This document shows positions 44,001 to 51,474 of a stretch of 64,000 nucleotides of DNA, piece after piece. The position numbers were made by a program, and so were the translations under genes. The DNA is from Paenibacillus ehimensis NBRC 15659. GTDB taxonomy: Bacteria; Bacillota; Bacilli; Paenibacillales; NBRC-103111. Location: the NCBI RefSeq assembly GCF_004000785.1, contig NZ_BILX01000028.1, forward strand, positions 1 through 64,000. The letters are read 5' to 3'. Under the pieces are notes generated by a model. It was given only the letters and a program-made list of their open reading frames with translations, did no database searches and was not told the origin of the DNA. Each line of letters starts with the position of its first letter. Positions within the stretch are counted from its first letter, which is position 1.

Positions 44001-45304
44001 ATAACAAACGACCGTTGATTACTTGGATTCAGTCGGACGGCCAGAAGAACTACTACGCGAAAATGTACATCGAAATTTTGGACGAGACCGGCGGCATGGT
44101 CTACAATACCGGATGGAATGCGTATCAGAACACCACGGCAACAACGAATAGCTTCCAAGTGCCGACAGAGCTGCCGACAGGCGTTCCTTTGCAAGCACGG
44201 ATGAAGGTCACCGATGACGATCCGAGCCTATGGTCCGAATGGAGCAACACTGTATGGTTCTACATCAACATGACGCCGACCGTGACGATGAACGTACCTT
44301 CCGGAACGCAAGCGAATCCGACGCCGATGAGCCCGACGCCAACGGTTTCGTTCACCCAGAGCGATCCGGACCCGAACACGACGTTCACGAAATATCAAGT
44401 CCAATTCATCAATGAAGCGGGAAATACCGTGCTCTATGATACGGGAGAACAAGGGCAGCACCTTCAAGGGCAGGTATCGATACAAAGCGTCTCCGTTCCC
44501 AAGGACCACCCGCTGCCGGCGGGAGCCAAAGTTCAGGTTCGGGCGCGTGCCTTTGACGGATTTGTATGGTCGGCATGGTCTGCGCCAACTTGGTTGCTGA
44601 CGAACCGCCCTCCGACGGGAAATATTACGTTTGTCACGCCGATTTACGAGCATGATACCCCCGTATTCACCGTCTCGGTCTCCGATCCGGACGGCGACGC
44701 GATCGACGTCACCGTGGAAAGCAGCTTGAACGGCGGCGCGTTCGGAATCATTCAGCAGTGGAGCGCTGTTCCGTCCGGGCAAAGCAAGGCGTTCACCTAC
44801 GGGCCGCTGCCTCAAGGAAACTACACCTTGCGGTTATCCCTCAGCGACGGCAAGGGCGGAACGTTCAGCCAGATCTATTCGTTCGTCGTATTGCCGCTGT
44901 CAATTAAGGGTTATGTCACACATACGCCGGAGTGGGAAAGCTACCGGCTGCTGTGGAACGAGAAGCACCCGGATGCGTCCCGGGCGGCCGACGTCTTTTG
45001 GGCTGGGGAAGCGTTCGAGCTGTCGGCGACGGTGACCGATACCGGTACCAGCGCAACCAAGCCGCAGTCGGTCGATGCGACGCTTTTGGGAACCGGCGAG
45101 CAAGTCAAGCTTGATTCCTCCGACCGCATCCGCTTCGGCGGTCAGCTTGTCAATCCGGATCATGCCCAATCGCTGCGCAGCGGACAAACCTATACGTTCC
45201 GGTTCCGCGTGCACTGGAGCAACGGCTTAGTTCAGACCGACGATGTGCCGGTCAAAATTCAAGGGAGCATATATGATGTGATCGTCAATCAGATCCGGCA
45301 TTGA
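38060..45304 (+). CDS. Giant secreted multidomain protein (CARDB/PKD/jelly-roll/Fn3-like), 2,414 residues
   Basis: The start follows AGGAGGAAGG. A signal or anchor is at about 7-27. By eye: an unfamiliar N-terminal part (30-300); a CARDB-like domain (308-424; PDLIPIDLKSNGPVKIGEPT); PKD-like domains (about 531-657, 743-868, 1735-1848; DPDNDPIQWKWDFD, YSPDGDQIVSVKW); a middle region (950-1420) with propeller-like YDAYTGKLL; a LamG/DUF1080-like jelly roll (1487-1620; DTDITFRMKMTSP); and four Fn3-like repeats (about 1853-1961, 1961-2073, 2073-2184, 2184-2283). No LPXTG, SLH or enzyme signature is seen. It is presumably held at the surface by other means, perhaps the SLH lipoprotein. Its first 870 bases are AT-rich compared with the rest. 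Confidence 0.85.
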   Translation: MFTKSNWKKIIVAALIFMLAFSVFVFLRPDYIMAAINFKTFEPTSTLTNYSMPLNSGTQKVERVDVYMKDSKGVERKIDVNKYEVVTDQIVFKNLTDGIPVPLYGRQYANPGHIIWRDPSGKYWDTEGERTKHYQFEGSCISSPDPVPSPCPGLFPNDATIYPPDGKSFPGEYAVFDEPDLRKYDGSAVTTAYQVPPPTEFFFDEERREPINFDRIEPNSITIRNAIAKSEGLLVEEFGRKVDGFGYLKVSKPFTSSYNRLNMDYLFWPEGTPTYNKYQQGRNYVMGADTYWTATTYKFEGRIEVFYKAPTFPDLIPIDLKSNGPVKIGEPTTFTYTFRNVGEPVKNKTFSILIQNRSNGQTIHKASFTNAEQNVDITGTFQYTVTDPGKLLTGFYVDSDNTIDEGTTGGEDNNYKPFDFPVDIGIDGDFRIRPGPTIKIRDNFELEPVDFKIPKGCTYFGHQYRFNYNGQTWSTNRVKGQSQNSAFPYPNGRPFYFGEGSNYISLKIQTSCGETDWIKEKPLTVLPDPNNKPPYFQAGWFYDQDRNGIYPPEYFLVGDMVNVRVIHNQYTNPKSPSDPDNDPIQWKWDFDSGSHPWVQKLAKQLHEDWGKTLDAEGYYHIKADTPGTFSVKVTADDGRGGMRTENVPLTVMEPNPIPVCTAPAEIKENRPIPAGAIHANKSWSPARRSIDHSKDLWVNKLDKYYNGTLQDVTATVTLAKVVDSTGMESTGYSTCSITVHPDLPPIGKIVVPPLGIRNQPITIRNQSYSPDGDQIVSVKWRFKYDAANNGFQDDPWLDILGTDNRVVSFDNNTLVFKTDMVGKYLFDVQVTEDYGKSALASDTQPEAPRTMDIVNNAPHVSFAIEGQNDQPGMNPPIVFNANTIVNTWTLFDTNTNNRINNYVYRWAAEGNAVLRAGLGRETERQESIIKRDSPPQGPTNVFGTFLWPDLGFGANFVSAYKGTVYQWVNGRPTLTSTPVLVPSTIWDPDARTYVDGYAPAKFNSIVRTNKTYLYFDEGSKLYAFNKKKLPQYSRKWNNSANNLFHLWDRDPYDFILAPDKYTVAVPFRDSPNGPTYTKEVYLESEYQGSVKYEVAGGIIYKVSNIKMYDYFTTCRNDDGSRSWTCGVGKANNSFMIEAYDAYTGKLLSSNKDNPLKSGWEVLGMSVDEKEYTGRKTFSLLTKGESLVIVYQRGFDQPREIGFVEINPQLQEVRRGGQSFPDSTIKYQRKYYNTMLGRPVPEQYPETYQCRYSDLNGLWKGPDGEFYTYIKRSCDRDDGYIKIDRRYNEDAPIGVYLLRINKDLSMGWTARLAGMDWSYPSNTSMGGEMLYNNFTALIVNPYHRTLLARSHTNMDLMNGRGAHHEYGQYVSMDTGAVSDGPYPSNYPYTVGVTPGGGFDGGGGGCSWATDGKCSRFNVHEGELLNEASNEQERGDNYLGGFYVGDGLFLGMYNTVKRQTGNGYYFTETDKYMYLESGPLDQDPVLRKGFVLGQFVSPDSYRDTDITFRMKMTSPSEDTSLSGFSFRMLDPTNRYSLETDGSTLYLSRYVGGSRTVLRSQAWPFDNTDNLFKISLSGDTIQVFMNGVPVFEVQDATFTDGKMGPFTDKSFVTFTAISVKQNQDSRDWMSDYAIWENGSASANVRYKNILFEDPEYDPMAGNFRWGVTHTPKFLNNQGLSALNGKTFEAPQQTFDAVGVYLLTLRAQDDPNRNYLWASMVFDQYRKWSNTFQKKLTVHRRPIAQFTLSENGDGTVVWNDTSYDPDRFDPNRAAWDPARCSASDVTGYDYCRMRGIVSREYGYVDPDGNFVAEKLTRPKKPGLYTAYLQVIDEYGAKSYPATASIQLKGNVPEIPKPTVQLTYPIGTRDNPTLEHGTRPTIHWRQDDPAGHSFTGYEVQIMDSYGSLVISSGETSQNAPPHSTASWQVTTDLIRGELYQVRVRAQNPYYWTEWSNIGWIVINSAPKVVITHPNGPDAYNPTLILDNKRPLITWIQSDGQKNYYAKMYIEILDETGGMVYNTGWNAYQNTTATTNSFQVPTELPTGVPLQARMKVTDDDPSLWSEWSNTVWFYINMTPTVTMNVPSGTQANPTPMSPTPTVSFTQSDPDPNTTFTKYQVQFINEAGNTVLYDTGEQGQHLQGQVSIQSVSVPKDHPLPAGAKVQVRARAFDGFVWSAWSAPTWLLTNRPPTGNITFVTPIYEHDTPVFTVSVSDPDGDAIDVTVESSLNGGAFGIIQQWSAVPSGQSKAFTYGPLPQGNYTLRLSLSDGKGGTFSQIYSFVVLPLSIKGYVTHTPEWESYRLLWNEKHPDASRAADVFWAGEAFELSATVTDTGTSATKPQSVDATLLGTGEQVKLDSSDRIRFGGQLVNPDHAQSLRSGQTYTFRFRVHWSNGLVQTDDVPVKIQGSIYDVIVNQIRH

Positions 45305-45429
45305 TGGCGTGCGAGTTCGTCTGAAATAGGCGATAGCTCAAGGACTAGCCGCACGCTTTCCCACCCGGTTTGACGATCCGAATCTAAACATTTACAATTT
45401 AAGGCAGGCATGTCAACCAGTCTGCTGGA

Positions 45430-45450
45430 GACCCCCGACAGGGGGTCTTT
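45430..45450 (+). terminator. Terminator after the giant gene
   Basis: GACCCCC-GACA-GGGGGTC followed by TTTCG. It could also be a leader hairpin of the nitroreductase gene. Confidence 0.65.
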
Positions 45451-45458
45451 CGTATTCG

Positions 45459-45488
45459 CATTCCATTCCATTCCATTCCATTCCATTC
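45459..45488 (+). repeat. Six tandem CATTC units
   Basis: Six perfect copies of the pentamer CATTC end directly before the GGAGG ribosome site of the nitroreductase gene. Confidence 0.95.
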
Positions 45489-45504
45489 GGAGGTGCAACC
45501 ATTC

Positions 45505-46239
45505 ATGAACGCCGTAATTGATCTGCTCCAAAGCCACCGCTCCATCCGCAAATTCAAGGACGTTCCGCTGCAGCCGGAACACATCGACGCCATCGTCGCT
45601 TCCGCTCAAATGGCCTCGACTTCAAGCAACGTCCAAGCCTACAGCATCATTGCCGTGACCGACACGGAGAAAAAGCAGGAGCTGGCCCGGCTCGCCGGAA
45701 ATCAGGCCTATGTCGAGCATTCCGGCCTGTTCCTTGTGTTCTGTGCAGATTTGTACCGGCTCCGCGAAGCGACCGAGCTTAACGGCGAGACGTTCCATCA
45801 AAATACGGAAAGCTTCATCGTTGCCACCGTCGATGCGACGCTTGCCGCGCAAAATGCCGCTGTCGCCGCCGAATCGCTAGGTTTCGGCATCGTGTACATT
45901 GGGGGTATCCGCAACGCGCCCGAGGACGTAAGCCGGCTGCTCCAACTGCCCGAGCTCGTCTATCCGGTGTTCGGCATGTGTATCGGCGTGCCCGATCAAG
46001 AGCCTTCGGCCCGGCCGCGGCTGCCGCAGCAGGCCGTCCTGCACTATAACGGCTACCATACGGACGATGTACGCCAGCACATCGAAACGTACGACGAGAC
46101 GATGCAGGAGTATTACCGGACGCGAACCGGAGGCAAAACGGTGACCACCTGGTCCAGAGGGATGGCGGACAAATTCCGGCAGCCGGTACGCGCGCATGTG
46201 CGAAGCTTTTTGGAAAGCCGGGGCTTTAAGCTGGAATAG
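45505..46239 (+). CDS. nfrA: NADPH-dependent FMN oxidoreductase/nitroreductase (NfrA type)
   Basis: This 244-residue nitroreductase of the NfsA/FRP branch closely follows the pattern of B. subtilis NfrA1: HRSIRKFKD at about 11-19 (FMN phosphate), SAQMASTSSNVQAYSIIAVTD, GFGIVYIGGIRN and KPRLPQQAVLH-like PRLPQQAVLH. It reduces flavins, nitro compounds and quinones with NADPH. I prefer ATG 45505 to GTG 45493, which overlaps the GGAGG itself. The pentamer repeat just upstream may change the leader length between strains. Confidence 0.88.
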   Translation: MNAVIDLLQSHRSIRKFKDVPLQPEHIDAIVASAQMASTSSNVQAYSIIAVTDTEKKQELARLAGNQAYVEHSGLFLVFCADLYRLREATELNGETFHQNTESFIVATVDATLAAQNAAVAAESLGFGIVYIGGIRNAPEDVSRLLQLPELVYPVFGMCIGVPDQEPSARPRLPQQAVLHYNGYHTDDVRQHIETYDETMQEYYRTRTGGKTVTTWSRGMADKFRQPVRAHVRSFLESRGFKLE

Positions 46240-46241
46240 CG

Positions 46242-46936
46242 TTATTGCGGCTTCCGCCGATCTGCATATTTAAGCGCTTCACGGATACTGAGCGGCGATA
46301 GCGCAGTTTCGGCGACGAACCTGCGGACCGCCGCTTCGTCCGTTTTGGAATATTCCCGGAGCGCCCAACCGATCGCCTTCCGGATGAAAAACTCCTTCGA
46401 GTCCGCGCATTGCCGGATCAGATCAAAAAGTAAAGCCGCATCCGTCCGCTCCTTGAGCGAAGCTGGAACAATAAAGCCGTCCGCTGCAGCCACATCGAAT
46501 TCGAAGCCATCCATCTTTGCGTGCGGACCGGAATTAGCCCGGGAAACCGGGTGAACAACTCTCCTACCGCATGTCCCGCCAATTCATCCACCGTATCCCA
46601 CCACGATTTGGTCGTTATGAGCTCTTCCAAAAGCTCGATTCGGGATGCATCTGCGGTCTTGCTCCTTTTCCCGAGCAGCGTTAGCGCCGCATACTGGAAT
46701 TCGCGTTCCGGCTGCGCCCATAATTCCCGGACCGCTTTTTCCAATTCCCCATTTTCCGGCACGCCGTTCTCTTGCAGAAACTGCCGGACAAGCGCCGCGC
46801 GTTCAGGCGATTTGATCCCCAGAAAAGCGAATTGGCCGCGTATATAATCCTGCATCGGACCTGCCAAATCCGGGTTCGCATGGGATCGCAGGCGGGCCTG
46901 CAAACGTCCGGCATAATCGGAAGTAACGTAAGCCAA
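46242..46936 (-). pseudogene. alkD: DNA alkylation repair protein (AlkD-like), frameshifted
   Basis: Two overlapping frames together make one AlkD. The first part starts at TTG 46936 (GGAGG 8 bases upstream) and reads through TTKSWWDTVDELAGHAVGEL, which has the catalytic-region Trp and Asp of AlkD, to NSMWLQRTALLFQLR. It then runs into a stop. The family sequence resumes in another frame with KERTDAALLFDLIRQC, SKEFFIRKAIGWALREYSK. One missing base near 46450-46460 explains this. AlkD excises N3/N7-alkylpurines. The gene is either dead, or the assembly has an error, since the rest is well conserved. Confidence 0.85.
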
Positions 46937-47065
46937 GAAACCAACCTCCAGTATCTTTATTTTCTTCACTTTACAAAAAAGCGGTCAGGCAAGCAACAAA
47001 GGGCGTGGTAAATTATTGAAACCGGTTATACAATAAAATTAACCTGACGACGGGAGGAAAATCGT

Positions 47066-47500
47066 TTGGAAACCCAACAGTACGCCAACCACCGCAAATT
47101 CGATCCGCTGTTCCATTTTGTACTTCTTTGGCTGACTTTGATCGTTCTCGTCGGCGCCATTGTTTATGCCGTCCGTTCCCTGATAGCGGGAGAAGGCGTG
47201 TCCGCCGCGCTGCTTCTGCTCGGGCTAAGCGTCATCGCTGCCATCCTGGTCATGTTGGTACGGACGTATGCGCTCAAGGCTCAAGACCGAGCCATCCGGG
47301 CGGAAGAACAGCTCCGGCACTTTATCCTGACCGGCAAGCCCATGGATCCCCGGTTATCGCTGCGACAAATCATCGCTTTGCGATTCGCCGGCGATCAGGA
47401 ATATCCGAAGCTGTGCCGCCAAGCGGCGGAAGACAACATGCGGCCCGATGACATCAAGAAAGCGATCCGGACTTGGCGGGCGGATCACCACCGGCTGTAA
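47066..47500 (+). CDS. DUF6526-type membrane protein
   Basis: This 144-residue protein has two transmembrane spans at about 19-40 and 47-66, then a cytoplasmic helical part with LRHFILTGKPMDPRLSLRQIIALRFAGDQEY, characteristic of the DUF6526 family. GGGAGG precedes a TTG start. Function is unknown. It stands alone. Confidence 0.75.
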   Translation: METQQYANHRKFDPLFHFVLLWLTLIVLVGAIVYAVRSLIAGEGVSAALLLLGLSVIAAILVMLVRTYALKAQDRAIRAEEQLRHFILTGKPMDPRLSLRQIIALRFAGDQEYPKLCRQAAEDNMRPDDIKKAIRTWRADHHRL

Positions 47501-47522
47501 CAAGCCATGGCAAGCCTGGCGT

Positions 47523-47712
47523 GAATAGAGGAACTGGAATGAGCTATAGGCTTCACCCGACGCCTTTGGCAATAATTAAAGGAACTGCGATGCGCTATAA
47601 CTTCCTTTTGAGGCAAAACGAACTATTTTCGACACCAATAACGAACGTATGTTGCTCTATATTTTGTCAGAGGCCACGATCCCTCGGTTAGCACATCGGA
47701 GTTCCTCTATTC
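47523..47712. repeat. Three copies of a GGAACTNNGATGNGCTA repeat, two direct and one inverted
   Basis: Copy A at 47523-47548 reads GAATAGAGGAACTGGAATGA then GCTATA. Copy B at 47578-47599 reads AAAGGAACTGCGATGCGCTA then TA. Copy C at 47689-47712 is inverted; on the minus strand it reads GAATAGAGGAACTCCGATGT then GCTA. A and C form terminal inverted repeats of a segment of about 190 bases. Confidence 0.75.
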
Positions 47713-47984
47713 GCCCTCAAACCAACGGGTCCGACGATCCGCCGCCATGCAGCGCCACAATGCCGCAAAGCCTGCCGGGAAAATCCTGCGTTGGGAGAAA
47801 TTCCCTGTTTTGGGGATCAGTCCGCACAGCCTTCGGACCCGCTTTTTCATCCTTAGAGACTAACAGGATGATCTCTCGCGGATTCGACCACGATCATGCG
47901 GCTCCGTGTCGTGTACCGCGAGGAGTGCAGCAGATAAGGACCGGAGGAAGACACAAGTAAGTCCGGGGAAATTACATAAAAAAG

Positions 47985-48010
47985 AAAAAACACGCCAAAC
48001 GACGTGTTTT
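47985..48010 (-). terminator. Terminator of the lone sugar isomerase gene
   Basis: AAACACG pairs with CGTGTTT; the minus strand continues TTTTCTTTTTT. Confidence 0.8.
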
Positions 48011-48033
48011 AACCCCACACCTGCACTTCCATT

Positions 48034-48873
48034 CTACAGTTTAGCCAGAATCGCCTTCAGGTTGTCAATCGAGCGGACGGAGCCTTCCTTCTGCTCGTCA
48101 TCGCCTTCGTATTCCACGGTCAACCAGCCCTGATAGCCGCTTCGTTTCAGCTTGCCAAGCAAATGCTTCAAATCGACGATGCCTTCCCCCGGCACTTTTC
48201 CTGCATATAGAACCCCGCCGAGCGACTTGTACTTCCGTCCGGCATAGTCTTCACCGACAGGGAGAAAATCCTTGAAATGCACATGGGATACAACGCCAAG
48301 CAATTTGTCCATAGCTTCGTTCGGCTGATCGTCGACGAGCAGGAAATTCCCCGTGTCGAACGTGCTGCGCAGCGCAGGCGAATTCACTTCATCGATGACT
48401 TCCAGTACCTGATCGGCTTTTCCGGCAAAATACCCATGGTTTTCGAGGCACAACGTGATCCCCCGCTGCTGCGCATAAGCAGCACCTTCCTTCAGCCCCT
48501 CAATGATCCAAGCCTTCGCTTGCTCATAGGTAACGTCTGCCGCCTTGTCGCCCGAAAACACACGAACGACCTTGGCTCCAAGCTGAGCCGCTTTGTCGAC
48601 GGATCCGGTCACATCCGCGATCTGCTCCCGGCGCTCCGCCGGATCGGTGACGGCGAGATTGTTGCAAGCCCCGAAGCACGCCAGCTCCAATCCGTTGCGA
48701 GCCAGCGCTTCGCGCACCTGTTGCGCATCGTCTTTTTGATCATTCCAAAAAACGCTCAGCAATTCTACGCCCTGTGCCCCTGTCTTACCGACAAAGTCAA
48801 TAAAGCCGATATTGTCCATGCTTCCGTTTTGAACGTAGCGGTGAACGCTCCAAATGCTCAAGCTCGTTTTCAT
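48034..48873 (-). CDS. Sugar phosphate isomerase/epimerase, TIM barrel (paralogue C)
   Basis: This 279-residue TIM barrel closely resembles the protein at 18462-19304 along its full length, with the same metal-site segments CLENHGYFAG, RSTFDTGNFLLV, HVHFKDFL and TVEYEGDDEQK. The start is ATG 48873 after AAGGAGG. Unlike its paralogue it is a single gene with its own promoter (48905-48934) and terminator. It may serve another sugar pathway or give a second dose of the same activity. Confidence 0.87.
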   Translation of the reverse strand: MKTSLSIWSVHRYVQNGSMDNIGFIDFVGKTGAQGVELLSVFWNDQKDDAQQVREALARNGLELACFGACNNLAVTDPAERREQIADVTGSVDKAAQLGAKVVRVFSGDKAADVTYEQAKAWIIEGLKEGAAYAQQRGITLCLENHGYFAGKADQVLEVIDEVNSPALRSTFDTGNFLLVDDQPNEAMDKLLGVVSHVHFKDFLPVGEDYAGRKYKSLGGVLYAGKVPGEGIVDLKHLLGKLKRSGYQGWLTVEYEGDDEQKEGSVRSIDNLKAILAKL

Positions 48874-48904
48874 GCAGCAAGGCCTCCTTGAGTTCTTTTC
48901 ACCC

Positions 48905-48934
48905 ATCATATCGGAGGATAAGGAAGTTTGTAAA
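48905..48934 (-). promoter_or_regulatory. Promoter of the lone sugar isomerase gene
   Basis: Minus strand TTTACA, 18 bases, TATGAT. Confidence 0.55.
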
Positions 48935-49071
48935 GGTTTTTCCCTTTTTATTAATAATTAATGGAGATTTTATTCACCAAAAAAAAACATATCGTTCACA
49001 TTCTCATCTCAATCGATAACCCCATTTTGAAATCGTGACAGATCTGCATCGAGATGTACCTCGTTCCAAGC

Positions 49072-49100
49072 AAAAAGGACAGCTTCATCCGCTGTCCTTT
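49072..49100 (-). terminator. Terminator of the sigma/anti-sigma operon
   Basis: AAAGGACAG pairs with CTGTCCTTT; minus strand ends in TTTTTG. Confidence 0.85.
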
Positions 49101-49172
49101 CGCCTCTATGCGCCGCCCGACATACACGTTAAGGTCGCAAAATTGCCGAGCATGAAGCCCACTAGGCCTGCC

Positions 49173-50807
49173 TTATTGGCGATTCCCCGGGCTTCCGTTC
49201 ATCTCAACCGACCAATCGACGTTGACGTATCGTTTAATAACAACGTTGCGAATCAGGGTGAGCCGTTCCGGCACGGTCAGCATCCCGGGGATTCGGAACT
49301 TATTGTCCCCTCCCAGTTCGATCGTCCAATCTGATCCGTTCAATCTCGAAAGCCCATATATCGAATGCCCTGTCATCAAAGCCGAGTACTCTTTCCCCTC
49401 CGAATTCCGTACCGTCCAATCTTCGTACGACGGCTCGTTCCAGAGTTTCCCATCGACATACAGCACGCCTTCCGTTTCCTTACTGTCCGTATCTGGCGGT
49501 TGTTTGATTGTAAATCCTTTCAACCGGATATTGTCCCCATCCGTACGGAAGAACACCGGTTCCTCCTTCAGACGGGCAGGCTCAAAGCTCACCGACGAGC
49601 CGTCCCGCTCCGCTACCGAATAACCGTCGAAGACGAAACGGTACGGCTGGTCCTCCGGCAAATCTTTAAACGTGTAGCTTAAGTGCATCAGACCGCGGCT
49701 ATCCCCCGGCGTCTGAGATTTAGCCATCACACTGGGAAAATCGCCGCCTCTCCCGACGCTATGAATTTCGTTACCTGCCGCGTCCTCAAAATGAAACATC
49801 AACTCCTGCTTCTGCCACAGGTCACCCGGAGACCGCATCAATGCCTCCGGACTGAGCTCCGTATCCAATTCCAATCGAACCCCTTGCACCATTCGGGTCA
49901 ACCGCTTTAAGCGAACCGTCAGACCGCCTGGGGAATTGTATTCCCCTTGCAATTCGGTAATCTTCGTTTGCTTCTGCGCCTCGGTCATATCGATCGGGAA
50001 CTCGAAATTCCAGTTTCCTTTAATAACGGGAAATCCCTTTTCCCAAGGATCTCCATCCAATACACCAATCTGGCCCTCGATCGTGATGCGATTCGATGGA
50101 ATCGGCTCTGAAAAAAACGCAACGAGATAATAAAAGTCACTTGTCATCCCATAATCGTATAAGCTTCCAAACACTTTCCCCTGCTCATCCTTAACAACTA
50201 TGCGGTTTCCGTTTCTTTCTTCCAAGAGTTTCAAGCGTTCCCGCTCGTGCTTTCCGTCCGGGCCGAACAACTGCAGCGCCATAACAACGCGGGTAGGATC
50301 GGCGACCGCTTCGTCGATCTTCAGCGTATAGCCCTTGTCCTTCACTTTGATATTCGGATGCTGCACCAAACCGAATTCCTGTGCCCGCAGCAAGCCGATA
50401 TCTACATTGTTGCGTGAAAACAAGGAACGGATGATTTCCGCGACCGTAGGAACCGAATAAAATGAGGCCACGCCCAGAAGCACAAGGATGGAAGCTACTC
50501 CTGCCGCAGCCCACCACATTTTCCTTCTGCGTTTCACCACCGCACGGCCTGCCCGTTCGGTCATCGGTGCTGGTGCTACTGACTCCATCTCTTCGTCCCG
50601 CAGCGCGGACATGACTTGATCCGTGAATGATTCCGGCAGCGTTTCCGCATACATTTCCCGGGACCACTGCTCCTGTTCCTGCAAAAGAGCGTCCTTCAAG
50701 CGTTGACAATCCGAGCAAGCGGCGATATGATCGGCGATTCCGCTGCGGTTGGTAACGGCGGACTGTGTCAGGAACATCTCCATTTCATCGCGGCTCAAGC
50801 ATTTCAT
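49173..50807 (-). CDS. Transmembrane anti-sigma factor (zf-HC2, DUF4179)
   Basis: This 544-residue protein has an N-terminal anti-sigma zinc-finger pattern (HIAACSDCQ at about 27-35, H-x3-C-x2-C), one membrane span at about 97-117, and a large extracellular part beginning with a DUF4179 domain (about 130-250; NIKVKDKGYTLKIDEAVADPTRVVMALQ). It overlaps the sigma gene by 23 bases, so the two are translationally coupled. It should hold the sigma factor inactive at the membrane until an envelope signal is sensed. Confidence 0.88.
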   Translation of the reverse strand: MKCLSRDEMEMFLTQSAVTNRSGIADHIAACSDCQRLKDALLQEQEQWSREMYAETLPESFTDQVMSALRDEEMESVAPAPMTERAGRAVVKRRRKMWWAAAGVASILVLLGVASFYSVPTVAEIIRSLFSRNNVDIGLLRAQEFGLVQHPNIKVKDKGYTLKIDEAVADPTRVVMALQLFGPDGKHERERLKLLEERNGNRIVVKDEQGKVFGSLYDYGMTSDFYYLVAFFSEPIPSNRITIEGQIGVLDGDPWEKGFPVIKGNWNFEFPIDMTEAQKQTKITELQGEYNSPGGLTVRLKRLTRMVQGVRLELDTELSPEALMRSPGDLWQKQELMFHFEDAAGNEIHSVGRGGDFPSVMAKSQTPGDSRGLMHLSYTFKDLPEDQPYRFVFDGYSVAERDGSSVSFEPARLKEEPVFFRTDGDNIRLKGFTIKQPPDTDSKETEGVLYVDGKLWNEPSYEDWTVRNSEGKEYSALMTGHSIYGLSRLNGSDWTIELGGDNKFRIPGMLTVPERLTLIRNVVIKRYVNVDWSVEMNGSPGNRQ

Positions 50808-51372
50808 ACTCCATCCCCTCCTTGTCCTCGATCATGAGCTGTTTAAGCCGTTTTTTCGCCCGGTACAAGTCGTTCTGGACTTTGCTGACCGGGACCTCCA
50901 ACAGTTCGCCGATCTCTTCGTAGCTCAAATCATTCGTGTACCTTAACAGCAGCGCCATCCGGTAATTGGCCGGAAGCTGAGCCAGCAGCCGCTGAAATTC
51001 CGTTCGCCGCTCCGTCCGAAGCACCGATTGCTCCGGACCGTCGCTGACCGCAGCCTCGGCCTGCCCGATCGAATGCTCCTCGAATCGATACTTTTTCTTA
51101 TGGTCCTTCAGCAGATTGGCGGCTATCGCATACAACCAGGAAGCAAAGCTTTTGTCCGGTTGGTGCGATGCAAGCTTGCGGTAAGCCTTAATAAAGGCTT
51201 CCTGCGTCAAATCCTGCGCATCCATAGGACTGGCCCCCATCCCTCGAAGGAGGCCGTAAATTTTCTGTTTGTAGCGATCCACCAGAATGCGAAAATCTTG
51301 CTTGCTTCCCGCCACAATCCGATGAATAAGCTCCCGTTCCGACTCCTGCCGGATATCGCGTTCTTCCACCAC
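50785..51372 (-). CDS. ECF RNA polymerase sigma factor
   Basis: This 195-residue sigma-70 ECF protein has region 2 (about 22-90; FRILVDRYKQKIYGLLRG, DLTQEAFIKAYRKL, SFASWLYAIAANLLKDHKKK) and region 4 (about 120-175; LPANYRMALLLRYTNDLSYE, GELLEVPVSKVQNDLYRAKK). AGGAGG precedes two adjacent GTG codons; either could be the start. The anti-sigma gene follows. The divergent carboxypeptidase gene has an ECF-type promoter with the same -10 element as the region upstream of this gene, so it is a likely target. Confidence 0.92.
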   Translation of the reverse strand: MVEERDIRQESERELIHRIVAGSKQDFRILVDRYKQKIYGLLRGMGASPMDAQDLTQEAFIKAYRKLASHQPDKSFASWLYAIAANLLKDHKKKYRFEEHSIGQAEAAVSDGPEQSVLRTERRTEFQRLLAQLPANYRMALLLRYTNDLSYEEIGELLEVPVSKVQNDLYRAKKRLKQLMIEDKEGMEYEMLEPR

Positions 51373-51401
51373 TCGGTCCTCCTAGCGTTCTATACTGTAT
51401 A

Positions 51402-51408
51402 GACGACG
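51402..51408 (-). promoter_or_regulatory. Possible autoregulatory ECF -10 element
   Basis: Minus strand CGTCGTCTAT lies about 30 bases before the sigma gene and is identical to the -10 region of the carboxypeptidase promoter; the -35 (GAGAG) is poor. Confidence 0.4.
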
Positions 51409-51474
51409 AATCGGAATCCGATCTCTCACCTTGGGGAACATTTTTGACTAGGAGGCCGACGGGAGAAAAAAAAA

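Larger units (their letters stand above)
47501..48033. other. Repeat-rich intergenic region
   Basis: About 530 bases without a supported gene. The left part holds three copies of a short repeat (47523-47712). The middle, 47713-47984, has no convincing reading frame and looks like degraded sequence. The right end has the terminator of the minus-strand isomerase gene. Confidence 0.6.

Noticed and set aside
47713-47984. Possible remnant of an integrase or other coding gene
   Set aside because: Short frames in several phases with no recognisable motif; I cannot support any gene.
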